24,300 nt of DNA, taken from Acetofilamentum sp. Its GTDB lineage: Bacteria; Bacteroidota; Bacteroidia; Bacteroidales; JAFGXI01. A program made the position numbers and the translations under genes. A model generated the notes under the pieces. The model searched no databases. It was not told where the DNA came from and saw nothing but the letters and a program-made list of their open reading frames with translations. Every line of letters starts with the position of its first letter. The stretch's first letter is position 1. Shown one piece after another: positions 1-6,849 of the stretch. The stretch is taken from NCBI GenBank assembly GCA_020720565.1, contig DYOK01000005.1, positions 1 through 24,300 of the forward strand. Direction: 5' to 3'.

Positions 1-110
1 TTCGATAGTTTAGAGTAATTTTTTGTGTTTAAATATGATGAATTGAATTTAAATTGAATGGCGGAACCGAAAAGCCATAATAGAGTAGAGACAAAATCAA
101 ATTATTAATT

Positions 111-788
111 ATGAATAAATTAGGAGCAGAATTTTTAGGAACCTTCTGGTTGGTATTAGGAGGTTGTGGTAGTGCTGTTTTAGCGGCAGGTTTCCCCGAT
201 GTGGGTATTGGTCTTTTAGGCGTATCCTTAGCCTTTGGATTAACAGTTTTAACTGGAGCATATGCATTTGGACATATCTCTGGAGCACATTTTAATCCAG
301 CAGTAACCATTGGTTTATTGGTTGGAGGGCGTTTTCAAGCCAAGGATGTTCTTCCATACATTTTAGCTCAAATTTTAGGTGGTATTGCTGCTGCAACAGT
401 ATTGTATGTAGTAGCAACTGGAAATGGTAGCGAAATAGGAGGATTTGCAGCCAACGGCTACGGGGCACACTCGCCTGGAGCTTATGACTTAAAAGCAGCT
501 TTAGTTATTGAATTTGTAATGACTTTTATGTTTTTAATGGTAATTATGGGTGTAACCGACGAGCGTGCACCCAAAGGATTTGCCGGAATCGCAATTGGTT
601 TAATGTTAACCTTAATACATTTAATCAGCATACCTGTAACCAATACCTCGGTTAACCCTGCCAGAAGTATCAGTCAAGCAATATTTGTAGGTGATTGGGC
701 CTTATCGCAATTATGGTTGTTTATTTTAGTTCCAATTGCGGCAGCTGCCTTAGCTGGTTTTTTGTATAAACAATTTTTCAGTAAATAG
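111..788 (+). CDS. aqpZ: Aquaporin Z (water channel, MIP family)
   Basis: Inner-membrane water channel of 225 aa, the usual length for AqpZ. Both half-pore motifs are present: HFNPAVTIG with NPA at residues 62-64, and SVNPARS with NPA at 182-184. By comparison with E. coli AqpZ, the aromatic/arginine selectivity filter is intact: Phe42 in the ALAFGLTV stretch, His170 in LIHLISIP, Thr179, and Arg185 just after the second NPA. This is the narrow water-selective pattern and not that of a glycerol facilitator. Long stretches match the E. coli protein, for example FGLTVLT and ISIPVTNTSVNPAR. Six hydrophobic helices plus two half-helices are visible. The ATG at 111 follows an A/T-rich leader with no Shine-Dalgarno sequence. 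The gene appears monocistronic because a strong terminator follows 25 nt after the stop. Water-channel identity is very secure; the physiological role (osmotic adjustment) is inferred from the family. Confidence 0.96.
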   Translation: MNKLGAEFLGTFWLVLGGCGSAVLAAGFPDVGIGLLGVSLAFGLTVLTGAYAFGHISGAHFNPAVTIGLLVGGRFQAKDVLPYILAQILGGIAAATVLYVVATGNGSEIGGFAANGYGAHSPGAYDLKAALVIEFVMTFMFLMVIMGVTDERAPKGFAGIAIGLMLTLIHLISIPVTNTSVNPARSISQAIFVGDWALSQLWLFILVPIAAAALAGFLYKQFFSK

Positions 789-812
789 TTTTTTCAACTT
801 TTTTTGATATTT

Positions 813-839
813 AACCAAGCCATTGGCTTGGTTTTTTTT
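813..839 (+). terminator. Rho-independent terminator of aqpZ
   Basis: A perfect 9-bp stem, AACCAAGCC (813-821) and GGCTTGGTT (825-833), closes a 3-nt loop and runs into a tract of T residues to 839. It sits 25 nt after the aqpZ stop codon and ends that transcript. Confidence 0.9.
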
Positions 840-860
840 GTTATTTCAAAAATAATTTAA

Positions 861-1061
861 CCCGAATTAAGCACCTGCGGGTAGGTAAGATAGAAGATTT
901 TTTAAATCGAACTATTGCTTTTTTGAGAGTAAGCTCCCGATAAATCGGGACAGGCCGACTTAGATTTTGTCTGAAGAATTTTTTTAAATTCTGATTTACA
1001 AAATATTAATCGAATCAGCATTTCCTAACCTGTCTGCCGGCAGGCAGGTGCTGATTTTGGG
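861..1061. repeat. Degenerate inverted-repeat (MITE-like) element
   Basis: The outer ends are imperfect inverted repeats: 861-878 pairs with 1044-1061 at about 15 of 18 positions, including AGCACCTGC (870-878) against GCAGGTGCT (1044-1052). Partial pairing continues a few bases further out. Inside lie two more palindromes: TCCCGAT/ATCGGGA (935-950, 2-nt loop) and a 22-bp one centred at 1038/1039 (1028-1049, around CTGCCGGCAG). No coding capacity is visible. The structure resembles a decayed non-autonomous mobile element or a cluster of the G/C-rich palindromes common between Bacteroidetes genes. No target duplication was found. Confidence 0.5.
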
Positions 1062-1085
1062 TTTAATACAAAATATGCTTTCAAT

Positions 1086-1156
1086 TAATACCAATTTGAT
1101 TCATTGTAAATACGAACGTCGAATCTCTGGGTTTATAAGAAATTAAATTGGTATTA
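1086..1156. repeat. 71-nt inverted repeat with 12-bp perfect arms
   Basis: TAATACCAATTT (1086-1097) and its exact reverse complement AAATTGGTATTA (1145-1156) flank a 47-nt centre. A few further pairs extend inward (1099-1101 with 1141-1143). The interior has no ORF. It could be a minimal inverted-repeat element or a structured RNA; sequence alone does not decide. Confidence 0.5.
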
Positions 1157-1650
1157 GTACGAAATTGATTTTTTGAATTGAAATTTGAATTAAGCAGGAT
1201 ATATAATTAAAATACTACGTTAAACTTTTCAAAAGTTTTGATTATTAGGTAGTTAAAAAATCAACGAACTATTGAAATTAGTTATTAAATAATTAATCCT
1301 TTAAACAAATTAGCGAAAAATCAAAACTTATTCTTCCAATAATCCTTTTTTAGATTCATTCTGAATTTCATATGCAATCATTGAGTTATTAACAAAGATT
1401 AACAAATGTATTTAATTTAATATCAATTGATTAACGCATGTTATTAGCGGTCTTTCGATGTCTAAGCCTGCTGTACAATATAAATACATACAGTTTTAAA
1501 AAGAAAAAAACGGCTATATTTGCCGCGTTTTTAAGAATAAGACTTTGCTCAGGTTTTTATCTGATAAATGTCATGAGTTTAATGCAATTTAGCGCTTTAC
1601 TTATTGAATAATAGATAGTTAGATTTCTTAAAATGTTTTAAATATAGCAC
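1157..1650. other. A/T-rich non-coding region upstream of the nuo operon
   Basis: About 500 nt with no convincing gene on either strand. It contains a short palindrome, AAACTTTT-C-AAAAGTTT, at 1222-1238. Near the right end is a candidate Bacteroidetes promoter element (see 1515-1522). The rest is low-complexity A/T sequence. Confidence 0.6.
1515..1522 (+). promoter_or_regulatory. Candidate -7 box for the nuo operon
   Basis: TATATTTG matches the Bacteroidetes -7 consensus TAnnTTTG and is followed by CC. The upstream -33 element is weak (only a GTTTT run near 1493-1497). The box also forms the loop of a small hairpin, CGGC (1511-1514) with GCCG (1522-1525), flanked by A and T runs, so a terminator-like reading is possible. 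If it is used, the leader before nuoA would be about 310 nt and would include the small ORF at 1651. Confidence 0.4.
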
Positions 1651-1836
1651 ATGGATATTCATCAAATCGTAGAAGAATTGCCATTAGGATTGTCTAATCA
1701 AGAGGAAAATTGCTTGGACGCCTTCTGTGTAGGTGCTACCCTTCAAATTATTTTATTTCGCTTCGATGGGTTCAACTCAACCTGTCGTATTGGCCTTGGA
1801 ATTATTAAAAATCATTATAAATCAAATAAATATTGA
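1651..1836 (+). CDS. Doubtful 61-codon ORF just upstream of nuoA
   Basis: An ATG-initiated ORF of 61 codons ends 5 nt before the nuoA ATG, so it could be translationally coupled to it. It resembles no protein I know. The first half is acidic and cysteine-containing and the end is basic (KNHYKSNKY). Base composition here is richer in G/C than in the preceding 500 nt, which favours past or present coding. Another forward frame also stays open over the last third and reads through the nuoA start region, so this could equally be the remains of an older gene. No domain, signal peptide or membrane segment is clear. It may be spurious. Confidence 0.25.
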   Translation: MDIHQIVEELPLGLSNQEENCLDAFCVGATLQIILFRFDGFNSTCRIGLGIIKNHYKSNKY

Positions 1837-1841
1837 TCGAT

Positions 1842-2192
1842 ATGGGAAATGAAGCAATCATCATGCTGTTGCTAACCGGACTCGTCTTAGTAGGAGGAGG
1901 TTTGGCCGCTTCAATTGTATTGGGCCCTAAACGATGGAATAAGGTAAAAGAAGAACCCTTCGAGTGCGGTATCGAGACACAAGGACCGTCTTGGCTGCAA
2001 TTTAGGGTTGGATATTATCTTTTCGCCATCTTATTCTTGATTTTTGATGTAGAAACAGTCTTTATTGTACCTGTAGCTACTTCAATTAAAGAGATTGGCT
2101 TAGTGGCATTTATTGAAGTTGTCATTTTCTTCGTTATTTTAGGATTAGGATTGTTATACGCATGGAAAAAAAGAGCATTAAAGTGGGAGTAA
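1842..2192 (+). CDS. nuoA: NADH-quinone oxidoreductase subunit A (complex I)
   Basis: A 116-aa membrane subunit with three hydrophobic helices, part of the boundary between the quinone site and the proton-pumping arm. The family signature is clear: EEPFECGIE, then QFRVGYYLFAILFLIFDVE with its conserved acidic residues. I chose the ATG at 1842; an in-frame TTG three codons earlier (1833) is possible but unnecessary. The 3' end overlaps the nuoB start by 31 nt, which suggests coupled translation. This is the first gene of an operon running to 12084. Confidence 0.95.
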   Translation: MGNEAIIMLLLTGLVLVGGGLAASIVLGPKRWNKVKEEPFECGIETQGPSWLQFRVGYYLFAILFLIFDVETVFIVPVATSIKEIGLVAFIEVVIFFVILGLGLLYAWKKRALKWE

Positions 2193-2746
2193 TTAAACCT
2201 GAAGAACTTACACCGGACAATTTTCCGGGTCAGGTTATCCCTGGAGGTAATGGTGGCAATATTGTCATCACCTCGTTCGATAAACTACTGAATTGGTCAC
2301 GTTCCAATTCACTATGGCCGCTCACCTTTGGCACATCATGTTGTGCTATCGAGATGATGCAAACTGGTGCCTCGCGCCACGATTGGTCTCGTTTTGGTTT
2401 CGAAGTAGCACGTGCTACCCCTCGCCAAGCCGACTTAATTGTTATTGCGGGTACAATTGTAAACAAAATGGCACCGGTTCTTAAGCGTCTTTACGACCAA
2501 ATGCCCGAGCCTAAATATGTGATTGCTATGGGAGCATGTGCCATCTCAGGAGGTCCATTCTTCTACAACTCTTATTCAGTTGTAAAAGGTGCCGATCACA
2601 TTATCCCAGTCGATGTCTATGTACCAGGTTGTCCACCACGCCCCGAGGCTTTACTCGATGGATTACTCAAATTACAAGAGAAGATTAATAAGAACGAAGT
2701 GGCTACAAAAACCATTTTAACCGAAGAATTCGAACAAGGATTTTAA
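2162..2746 (+). CDS. nuoB: NADH-quinone oxidoreductase subunit B (cluster N2)
   Basis: A 194-aa peripheral subunit that holds the terminal [4Fe-4S] cluster N2, which passes electrons to quinone. The four expected ligands are present: the tandem pair Cys60-Cys61 in TSCCAIEMM, Cys126 in AMGACAISGG, and Cys157 in VPGCPPRPE. The length is typical. The ATG at 2162 lies inside the end of nuoA, giving a 31-nt overlap. Residues 1-35 are a weakly conserved N-terminal extension, and a shorter start cannot be excluded, but no better ATG is visible. nuoC begins 3 nt after the stop. Confidence 0.97.
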   Translation: MEKKSIKVGVIKPEELTPDNFPGQVIPGGNGGNIVITSFDKLLNWSRSNSLWPLTFGTSCCAIEMMQTGASRHDWSRFGFEVARATPRQADLIVIAGTIVNKMAPVLKRLYDQMPEPKYVIAMGACAISGGPFFYNSYSVVKGADHIIPVDVYVPGCPPRPEALLDGLLKLQEKINKNEVATKTILTEEFEQGF

Positions 2747-2749
2747 GCT

Positions 2750-3208
2750 ATGGAAAACGAAAAATTACGTCAACTTATCTCGTCTTGGGAGCCTTCTGTC
2801 GAATTAATCGATGGTCCTCAATACCTCGAAGTCGTTGTTCCTTCGGCTCAATTTAGAGCCTTAGCCGAAAAACTTCGTTTCGACAATCAAACTCAGTTCG
2901 ATTACATGTTCAATATGACTTGTGTAGATTGGAACGATCACTTCCAAACCATCTATCACTTAGAATCGACCAAACTAAATCATGCCTTGGTGCTCAAAGC
3001 CAAAATTGCTGACCACAATCAGCCAGAGGTTGACACCATTTGCGATATTTGGAGAACCGCAGAACTACACGAACGTGAGGTTTTCGATCTCTTTGGAGTT
3101 AAGTTTAACCAACATCCAGATTTACGTAGATTGTTGCTTACCGACGAATGGGTAGGACACCCTTTACGCAAAGACTATGTGGATGAAGTAAATATGGTGT
3201 TACGATAA
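2750..3208 (+). CDS. nuoC: NADH-quinone oxidoreductase subunit C (30-kDa subunit)
   Basis: A 152-aa peripheral-arm subunit that helps form the connecting module with NuoB, NuoD and NuoI. The conserved 30-kDa subunit block is visible near the C-terminus: ELHEREVFDLFGV, then HPDLRRLLLTDEW and HPLRKDY. NuoC and NuoD are separate proteins here. In E. coli and many Bacteroidales they are fused as NuoCD. The stop overlaps the nuoD start by one base (TAATG). Confidence 0.95.
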   Translation: MENEKLRQLISSWEPSVELIDGPQYLEVVVPSAQFRALAEKLRFDNQTQFDYMFNMTCVDWNDHFQTIYHLESTKLNHALVLKAKIADHNQPEVDTICDIWRTAELHEREVFDLFGVKFNQHPDLRRLLLTDEWVGHPLRKDYVDEVNMVLR

Positions 3209-4326
3209 TGCAAGCAGAATTAATTAGCAAAGAAGGTACGCAAGAGTACTTCGTGAACATGGGGCCTCAACACCCCTCAACGCACGGAGTATTACGCTTG
3301 CTTCTCACTTTAGACGGAGAAATTATCCGCAAAGTTGAACCACATATCGGATACGTCCATCGCTCTATCGAGAAAATGGCCGAATTCGATACTTACAAGC
3401 AAATTGTACATTTAACCGACCGACTGGACTATTTGTCGGCACATATGAACAACGAGGCTGTGGCTTTGTTGGTCGAAAATGCCCTTCAAATCGAAGTTTC
3501 GGATCGCGTTAAAGTCATCAGAACCATTATGAACGAGTTGACTCGTTTGGGCTCTCACCAATTGTGGTGGGGCGTAATTGGAATGGACATGGGTGCAATC
3601 ACCACTTTCCTATACGCATTCCGCGATAGAGAGTTGATTAACGACATTATGGAAGAAACCACTGGTGCGCGTTTAACCATGAACTACAATACACCTGGCG
3701 GTTTAATGTTCGATTTGCACCATAACTTTCAAAAGCAAGTTAAAGATTACCTCAAATTCTTTAAAACTAAACTTCCAGAATACGATCAGTTACTTTCTGG
3801 CAATGTGATTTTTACCGAACGTACAAAAGGTGTCGGTAAACTTTCGTTAGCAGATGCCATTTCGTATGGTGTAACTGGCCCTAGCGGAAGAGCTTCTGGG
3901 TTCTCTTGCGATGTACGTAAAACACAACCTTACAGTGCTTACGATCGAGTTAAGTTTAACGAAATATTGATGGTAGAAGGCGATTCTTTTGCCCGTTATC
4001 AATCGAGAGTGAACGAAATGTGGGAATCCATATCCATCATTGAGCAATTGATCGATAACATACCCGAAGGTCCAATCATGGCACCAATGAAAGCCGTTGT
4101 AAAATTGCCAAAAGGTGAATTCTATCAACGGGTCGAAACTGCTCGAGGAGAGTTTGGTGTTTACGTCGTGTCGGATGGTAATAAAACACCTTATCGTGTT
4201 AAATTCCGTTCGCCCGGATTCTCTAACCTTTCGGTACTCGACCATATTTCGCGAGGACATAAAATAGCAGACCTTGTGGCCATTATGTCCACATTAGATT
4301 TAGTAATTCCAGATATTGACAGATAA
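3208..4326 (+). CDS. nuoD: NADH-quinone oxidoreductase subunit D (49-kDa subunit)
   Basis: A 372-aa peripheral subunit that forms the quinone-binding pocket together with NuoB; it is related to the large subunit of [NiFe] hydrogenases. The quinone-site residues are present: His26 in GPQHPSTHGVLR and Tyr75 in DRLDYLSAHMNNE. The C-terminus reads DIDR, as is usual in the family. The start overlaps the nuoC stop by one base and the stop overlaps the nuoH start by one base. In a classical 14-gene operon nuoE, nuoF and nuoG would lie between nuoD and nuoH, so this direct junction is the clearest sign that the NADH module is missing from the locus. Confidence 0.97.
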   Translation: MQAELISKEGTQEYFVNMGPQHPSTHGVLRLLLTLDGEIIRKVEPHIGYVHRSIEKMAEFDTYKQIVHLTDRLDYLSAHMNNEAVALLVENALQIEVSDRVKVIRTIMNELTRLGSHQLWWGVIGMDMGAITTFLYAFRDRELINDIMEETTGARLTMNYNTPGGLMFDLHHNFQKQVKDYLKFFKTKLPEYDQLLSGNVIFTERTKGVGKLSLADAISYGVTGPSGRASGFSCDVRKTQPYSAYDRVKFNEILMVEGDSFARYQSRVNEMWESISIIEQLIDNIPEGPIMAPMKAVVKLPKGEFYQRVETARGEFGVYVVSDGNKTPYRVKFRSPGFSNLSVLDHISRGHKIADLVAIMSTLDLVIPDIDR

Positions 4327-5417
4327 TGAATGCGATTTACGATTTTTCTATACTAACAGCATGGATACATCAGTGGCTAAGTGGCCTGATGGAACCCACC
4401 GCTGTAATGATTACCGAAATGGTAATTATTGGTACCATTTTAATATTGTTTGTAGCTGCAATGGGTTTAGTTCTGGTTTTAGCCGAACGTAAAGTTGCTG
4501 CTTTCTTTCAATTGCGTTTAGGTCCAAATAGAGTAGGCCCTTGGGGGATACTTCAGACTTTGGCCGACTTCCTTAAATTGCTCACTAAAGAGTTAATTAC
4601 TACCAAAAGTGCCGATAAGTTTCTTTATAACTTAGCACCTTTTATTGTCATGATAACACCATTTTTGGCGTTAGGTGTCATTCCATTTGCACCAGGTTTG
4701 CAAATTATGGATTTAAACATTGGAGTATTCTTTATCACCGCCGTTTCATCGATGGGTGTTTTAGGTATCCTAATTGGAGGTTGGGCATCAAACAACAAAT
4801 ACTCTTTAATTGGAGGTATGCGTAGTGCGGCCATGGTTGTGTCTTACGAACTTTCGGTAACATTGGCCATTATGACCATGGTGATATTAACCGGAACCTT
4901 AAGCATGTCAGAAATTGTCAACTCTCAAGCCGATGGATGGTGGATCATAAAAGGACATATTCCTGCCTTGATCGCATTTATCATTTATTTGATCGCTTCT
5001 ACAGCAGAAACCAACCGTGGACCATTCGACTTGGCCGAGGCAGAATCGGAATTAACTGCGGGTTTCCACACAGAGTATGGTGGGATTAAATTTGCATTTT
5101 TCTTTTTGTCGGAGTTTGTCAATATGTTAATAGTTTCTTCTATTGCAACTGTCATTTTCTTTGGCGGATGGATGCCTTTCCATTTACCATTCGAATGGGC
5201 CACAGGATTTAATCACATCATGGACTTTATTCCTGGCATTGTTTGGGGATTTGGAAAAGTAACTTTCATCATTTTCTTGATGATGTGGTTCCGGTGGACA
5301 TTCCCACGATTAAGAATTGACCAAATCCTTAATTTGGAATGGAAATATTTGCTTCCTATGAACTTAATTAACTTTTTGTTAATGTCATTGATAGCTTTAA
5401 CAGGCTTTTACTTATAA
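4326..5417 (+). CDS. nuoH: NADH-quinone oxidoreductase subunit H
   Basis: A 363-aa inner-membrane subunit at the junction of the peripheral and membrane arms, forming the entrance of the quinone chamber. Family signatures are present: LAERKVAAFFQLRLGPNRVGPWG in the first cytoplasmic loop, and the acidic loop AETNRGPFDLAEAESEL followed by GFHTEYGG. About eight transmembrane helices are visible. The ATG overlaps the nuoD stop (TAATG). nuoI follows after 11 nt. Confidence 0.97.
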   Translation: MNAIYDFSILTAWIHQWLSGLMEPTAVMITEMVIIGTILILFVAAMGLVLVLAERKVAAFFQLRLGPNRVGPWGILQTLADFLKLLTKELITTKSADKFLYNLAPFIVMITPFLALGVIPFAPGLQIMDLNIGVFFITAVSSMGVLGILIGGWASNNKYSLIGGMRSAAMVVSYELSVTLAIMTMVILTGTLSMSEIVNSQADGWWIIKGHIPALIAFIIYLIASTAETNRGPFDLAEAESELTAGFHTEYGGIKFAFFFLSEFVNMLIVSSIATVIFFGGWMPFHLPFEWATGFNHIMDFIPGIVWGFGKVTFIIFLMMWFRWTFPRLRIDQILNLEWKYLLPMNLINFLLMSLIALTGFYL

Positions 5418-5428
5418 TTCTACATTCG

Positions 5429-5917
5429 ATGAATAGTATAATTAAATATTTAAAAGGCATAAGCCAAGGGCTTAATACCTTATGGTCGGGAATGAAAGTT
5501 ACAGGTTACTATTTCTTTAATGCACGTAAAGAAATTATAACAGTACAATATCCCGACAATAAAGATACCTTAAAAATTCCGGAACGTTTTCGAGGCCGAG
5601 TTATTATGGTTCACGATCAAAACAACGAGCATGCTTGTAATGGTTGTACCATGTGCGAAATGGCTTGCCCCAATGGGTCTATCAAAGTCATAACCGACAA
5701 AGTTTTAGATCCTAACACCGGAAAATCGGTACGAATTATCGATCAACATGTGTATTATTTTTCGATGTGTACACTTTGTAATCTTTGTGTACAAGCTTGT
5801 CCGTCCGATGCACTAGCAATGGATGGTAGCTACGAAAATGCCGTGTTCAATCGAGAAGAGTTAACGTTTGTGTTAAACCTCCCCGGATCAAAAATCCGCG
5901 ATAATGTAAAAGACTAA
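5429..5917 (+). CDS. nuoI: NADH-quinone oxidoreductase subunit I (2[4Fe-4S] ferredoxin-like)
   Basis: A 162-aa peripheral subunit that carries clusters N6a and N6b, relaying electrons to NuoB. Two complete CxxCxxCxxxCP motifs are visible: Cys70, 73, 76 and 80 (CNGCTMCEMACP) and Cys114, 117, 120 and 124 (CTLCNLCVQACP). The N-terminus has the usual amphipathic, membrane-associating segment. In a complex without NuoE/F/G this subunit and NuoB carry the only iron-sulfur clusters, so NuoI is the likely point where an external donor such as ferredoxin would dock. That last point is inference from related NDH-1 and Fpo enzymes. The stop overlaps the nuoJ start by one base. Confidence 0.96.
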   Translation: MNSIIKYLKGISQGLNTLWSGMKVTGYYFFNARKEIITVQYPDNKDTLKIPERFRGRVIMVHDQNNEHACNGCTMCEMACPNGSIKVITDKVLDPNTGKSVRIIDQHVYYFSMCTLCNLCVQACPSDALAMDGSYENAVFNREELTFVLNLPGSKIRDNVKD

Positions 5918-6519
5918 TGGAACAGTACATTTTTTATATTCTTGCCAGTATCATTTTGGTGTTTTCTTACTTAACGGTAACCAGCCGAATGATATTAAGA
6001 GCAGCCGTATATCTCCTGTTTGTGCTTATTGCCACATCTGGAATCTACTTTATGCTAAATTATAACTTCTTAGCAGCCGTACAATTGACCGTTTATGCCG
6101 GTGGTATCGCTGTTCTGATTGTCTTCTCCGTGTTATTGACCAGTCAATTGAACGAAAAAATGGAAAAAGTAACGCCCGTTAAAATGTTGTCGGGTGGGCT
6201 TATTGCATTTGCAGGTGCTATTTTAACTATTTCGACGATTACACAGTATGAGTTTGTGGCCAATGGGCTTGCAGAGCTCGACCCTTCGCCAAAAGCGATT
6301 GGTTACGCCATGTTAAGCTACGAACACAATGGTTATGTACTTCCGTTCGAAGTGATTTCAGTTTTGCTTTTAGCCGCGATGGTGGGTGCTATTGTTATAG
6401 CTAAACGTCCAGCCAAACTGCTTAACGAAGATGCTACCGAAGTCGATATGTCGTTCCCAACAAGTAAGGATGCTTACAAATCAAGAACGAAAGAAGAAAT
6501 TGATTCACTACTTAAATAA
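5917..6519 (+). CDS. nuoJ: NADH-quinone oxidoreductase subunit J
   Basis: A 200-aa membrane subunit with about five helices. The conserved core is VQLTVYAGGIAVLIVFSVLL, which holds the pi-bulge region of the third helix near the quinone-to-pump junction. The C-terminal 35 residues form a hydrophilic tail, longer than in many homologues. It starts on the nuoI stop (TAATG), and nuoK follows after 11 nt. Confidence 0.94.
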   Translation: MEQYIFYILASIILVFSYLTVTSRMILRAAVYLLFVLIATSGIYFMLNYNFLAAVQLTVYAGGIAVLIVFSVLLTSQLNEKMEKVTPVKMLSGGLIAFAGAILTISTITQYEFVANGLAELDPSPKAIGYAMLSYEHNGYVLPFEVISVLLLAAMVGAIVIAKRPAKLLNEDATEVDMSFPTSKDAYKSRTKEEIDSLLK

Positions 6520-6530
6520 TTGAAATAATT

Positions 6531-6848
6531 ATGATACAAGGAATTGGATTACACGAAATATTGGTGGTATCGTCACTGATGTTTTTTCTAGGAATATATG
6601 GCTTTTTCACTCGAAAAAACCTGATTACCATTCTCATGTCTATTGAGCTTATTTTGAATTCTGTCAACATTAACTTTGTTGCTTTTAACAAATATCTCTA
6701 TCCTAACATGATGCAAGGACACTTCTTTAGTTTATTTGTTATAGCTATTGCAGCTGCAGAAGCGGCTGTTGCTATTGCCATTATCATTGATTTGTTCAGA
6801 AATATTAAGACAATCGATGTCGAAAAAGTAAGTACAATGAAAAACTAA
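6531..6848 (+). CDS. nuoK: NADH-quinone oxidoreductase subunit K
   Basis: A 105-aa, three-helix membrane subunit homologous to part of Mrp antiporter subunit C. The two membrane-embedded glutamates needed for proton translocation are present: Glu39 in MSIELILNSVNINFVAF and Glu77 in AAAEAAVAIAIIIDLFR. The length is standard. nuoL begins one base after the stop. Confidence 0.96.
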   Translation: MIQGIGLHEILVVSSLMFFLGIYGFFTRKNLITILMSIELILNSVNINFVAFNKYLYPNMMQGHFFSLFVIAIAAAEAAVAIAIIIDLFRNIKTIDVEKVSTMKN

Positions 6849-6849
6849 G

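Noticed and set aside
29..310. 93-codon minus-strand ORF over the start of aqpZ
   Set aside because: It is antisense to a well-conserved aquaporin and has no recognisable domain; its Pro/Lys/Asn-rich composition is what a reversed membrane-protein gene gives.
1833..1841. Upstream TTG start for nuoA
   Set aside because: The ATG at 1842 gives a normal NuoA N-terminus, and the TTG would overlap the upstream ORF without adding conserved sequence.
3847..4260. 137-codon minus-strand ORF inside nuoD
   Set aside because: It is fully antisense to conserved nuoD sequence and lacks any motif; an open antisense frame is expected from the codon use here.
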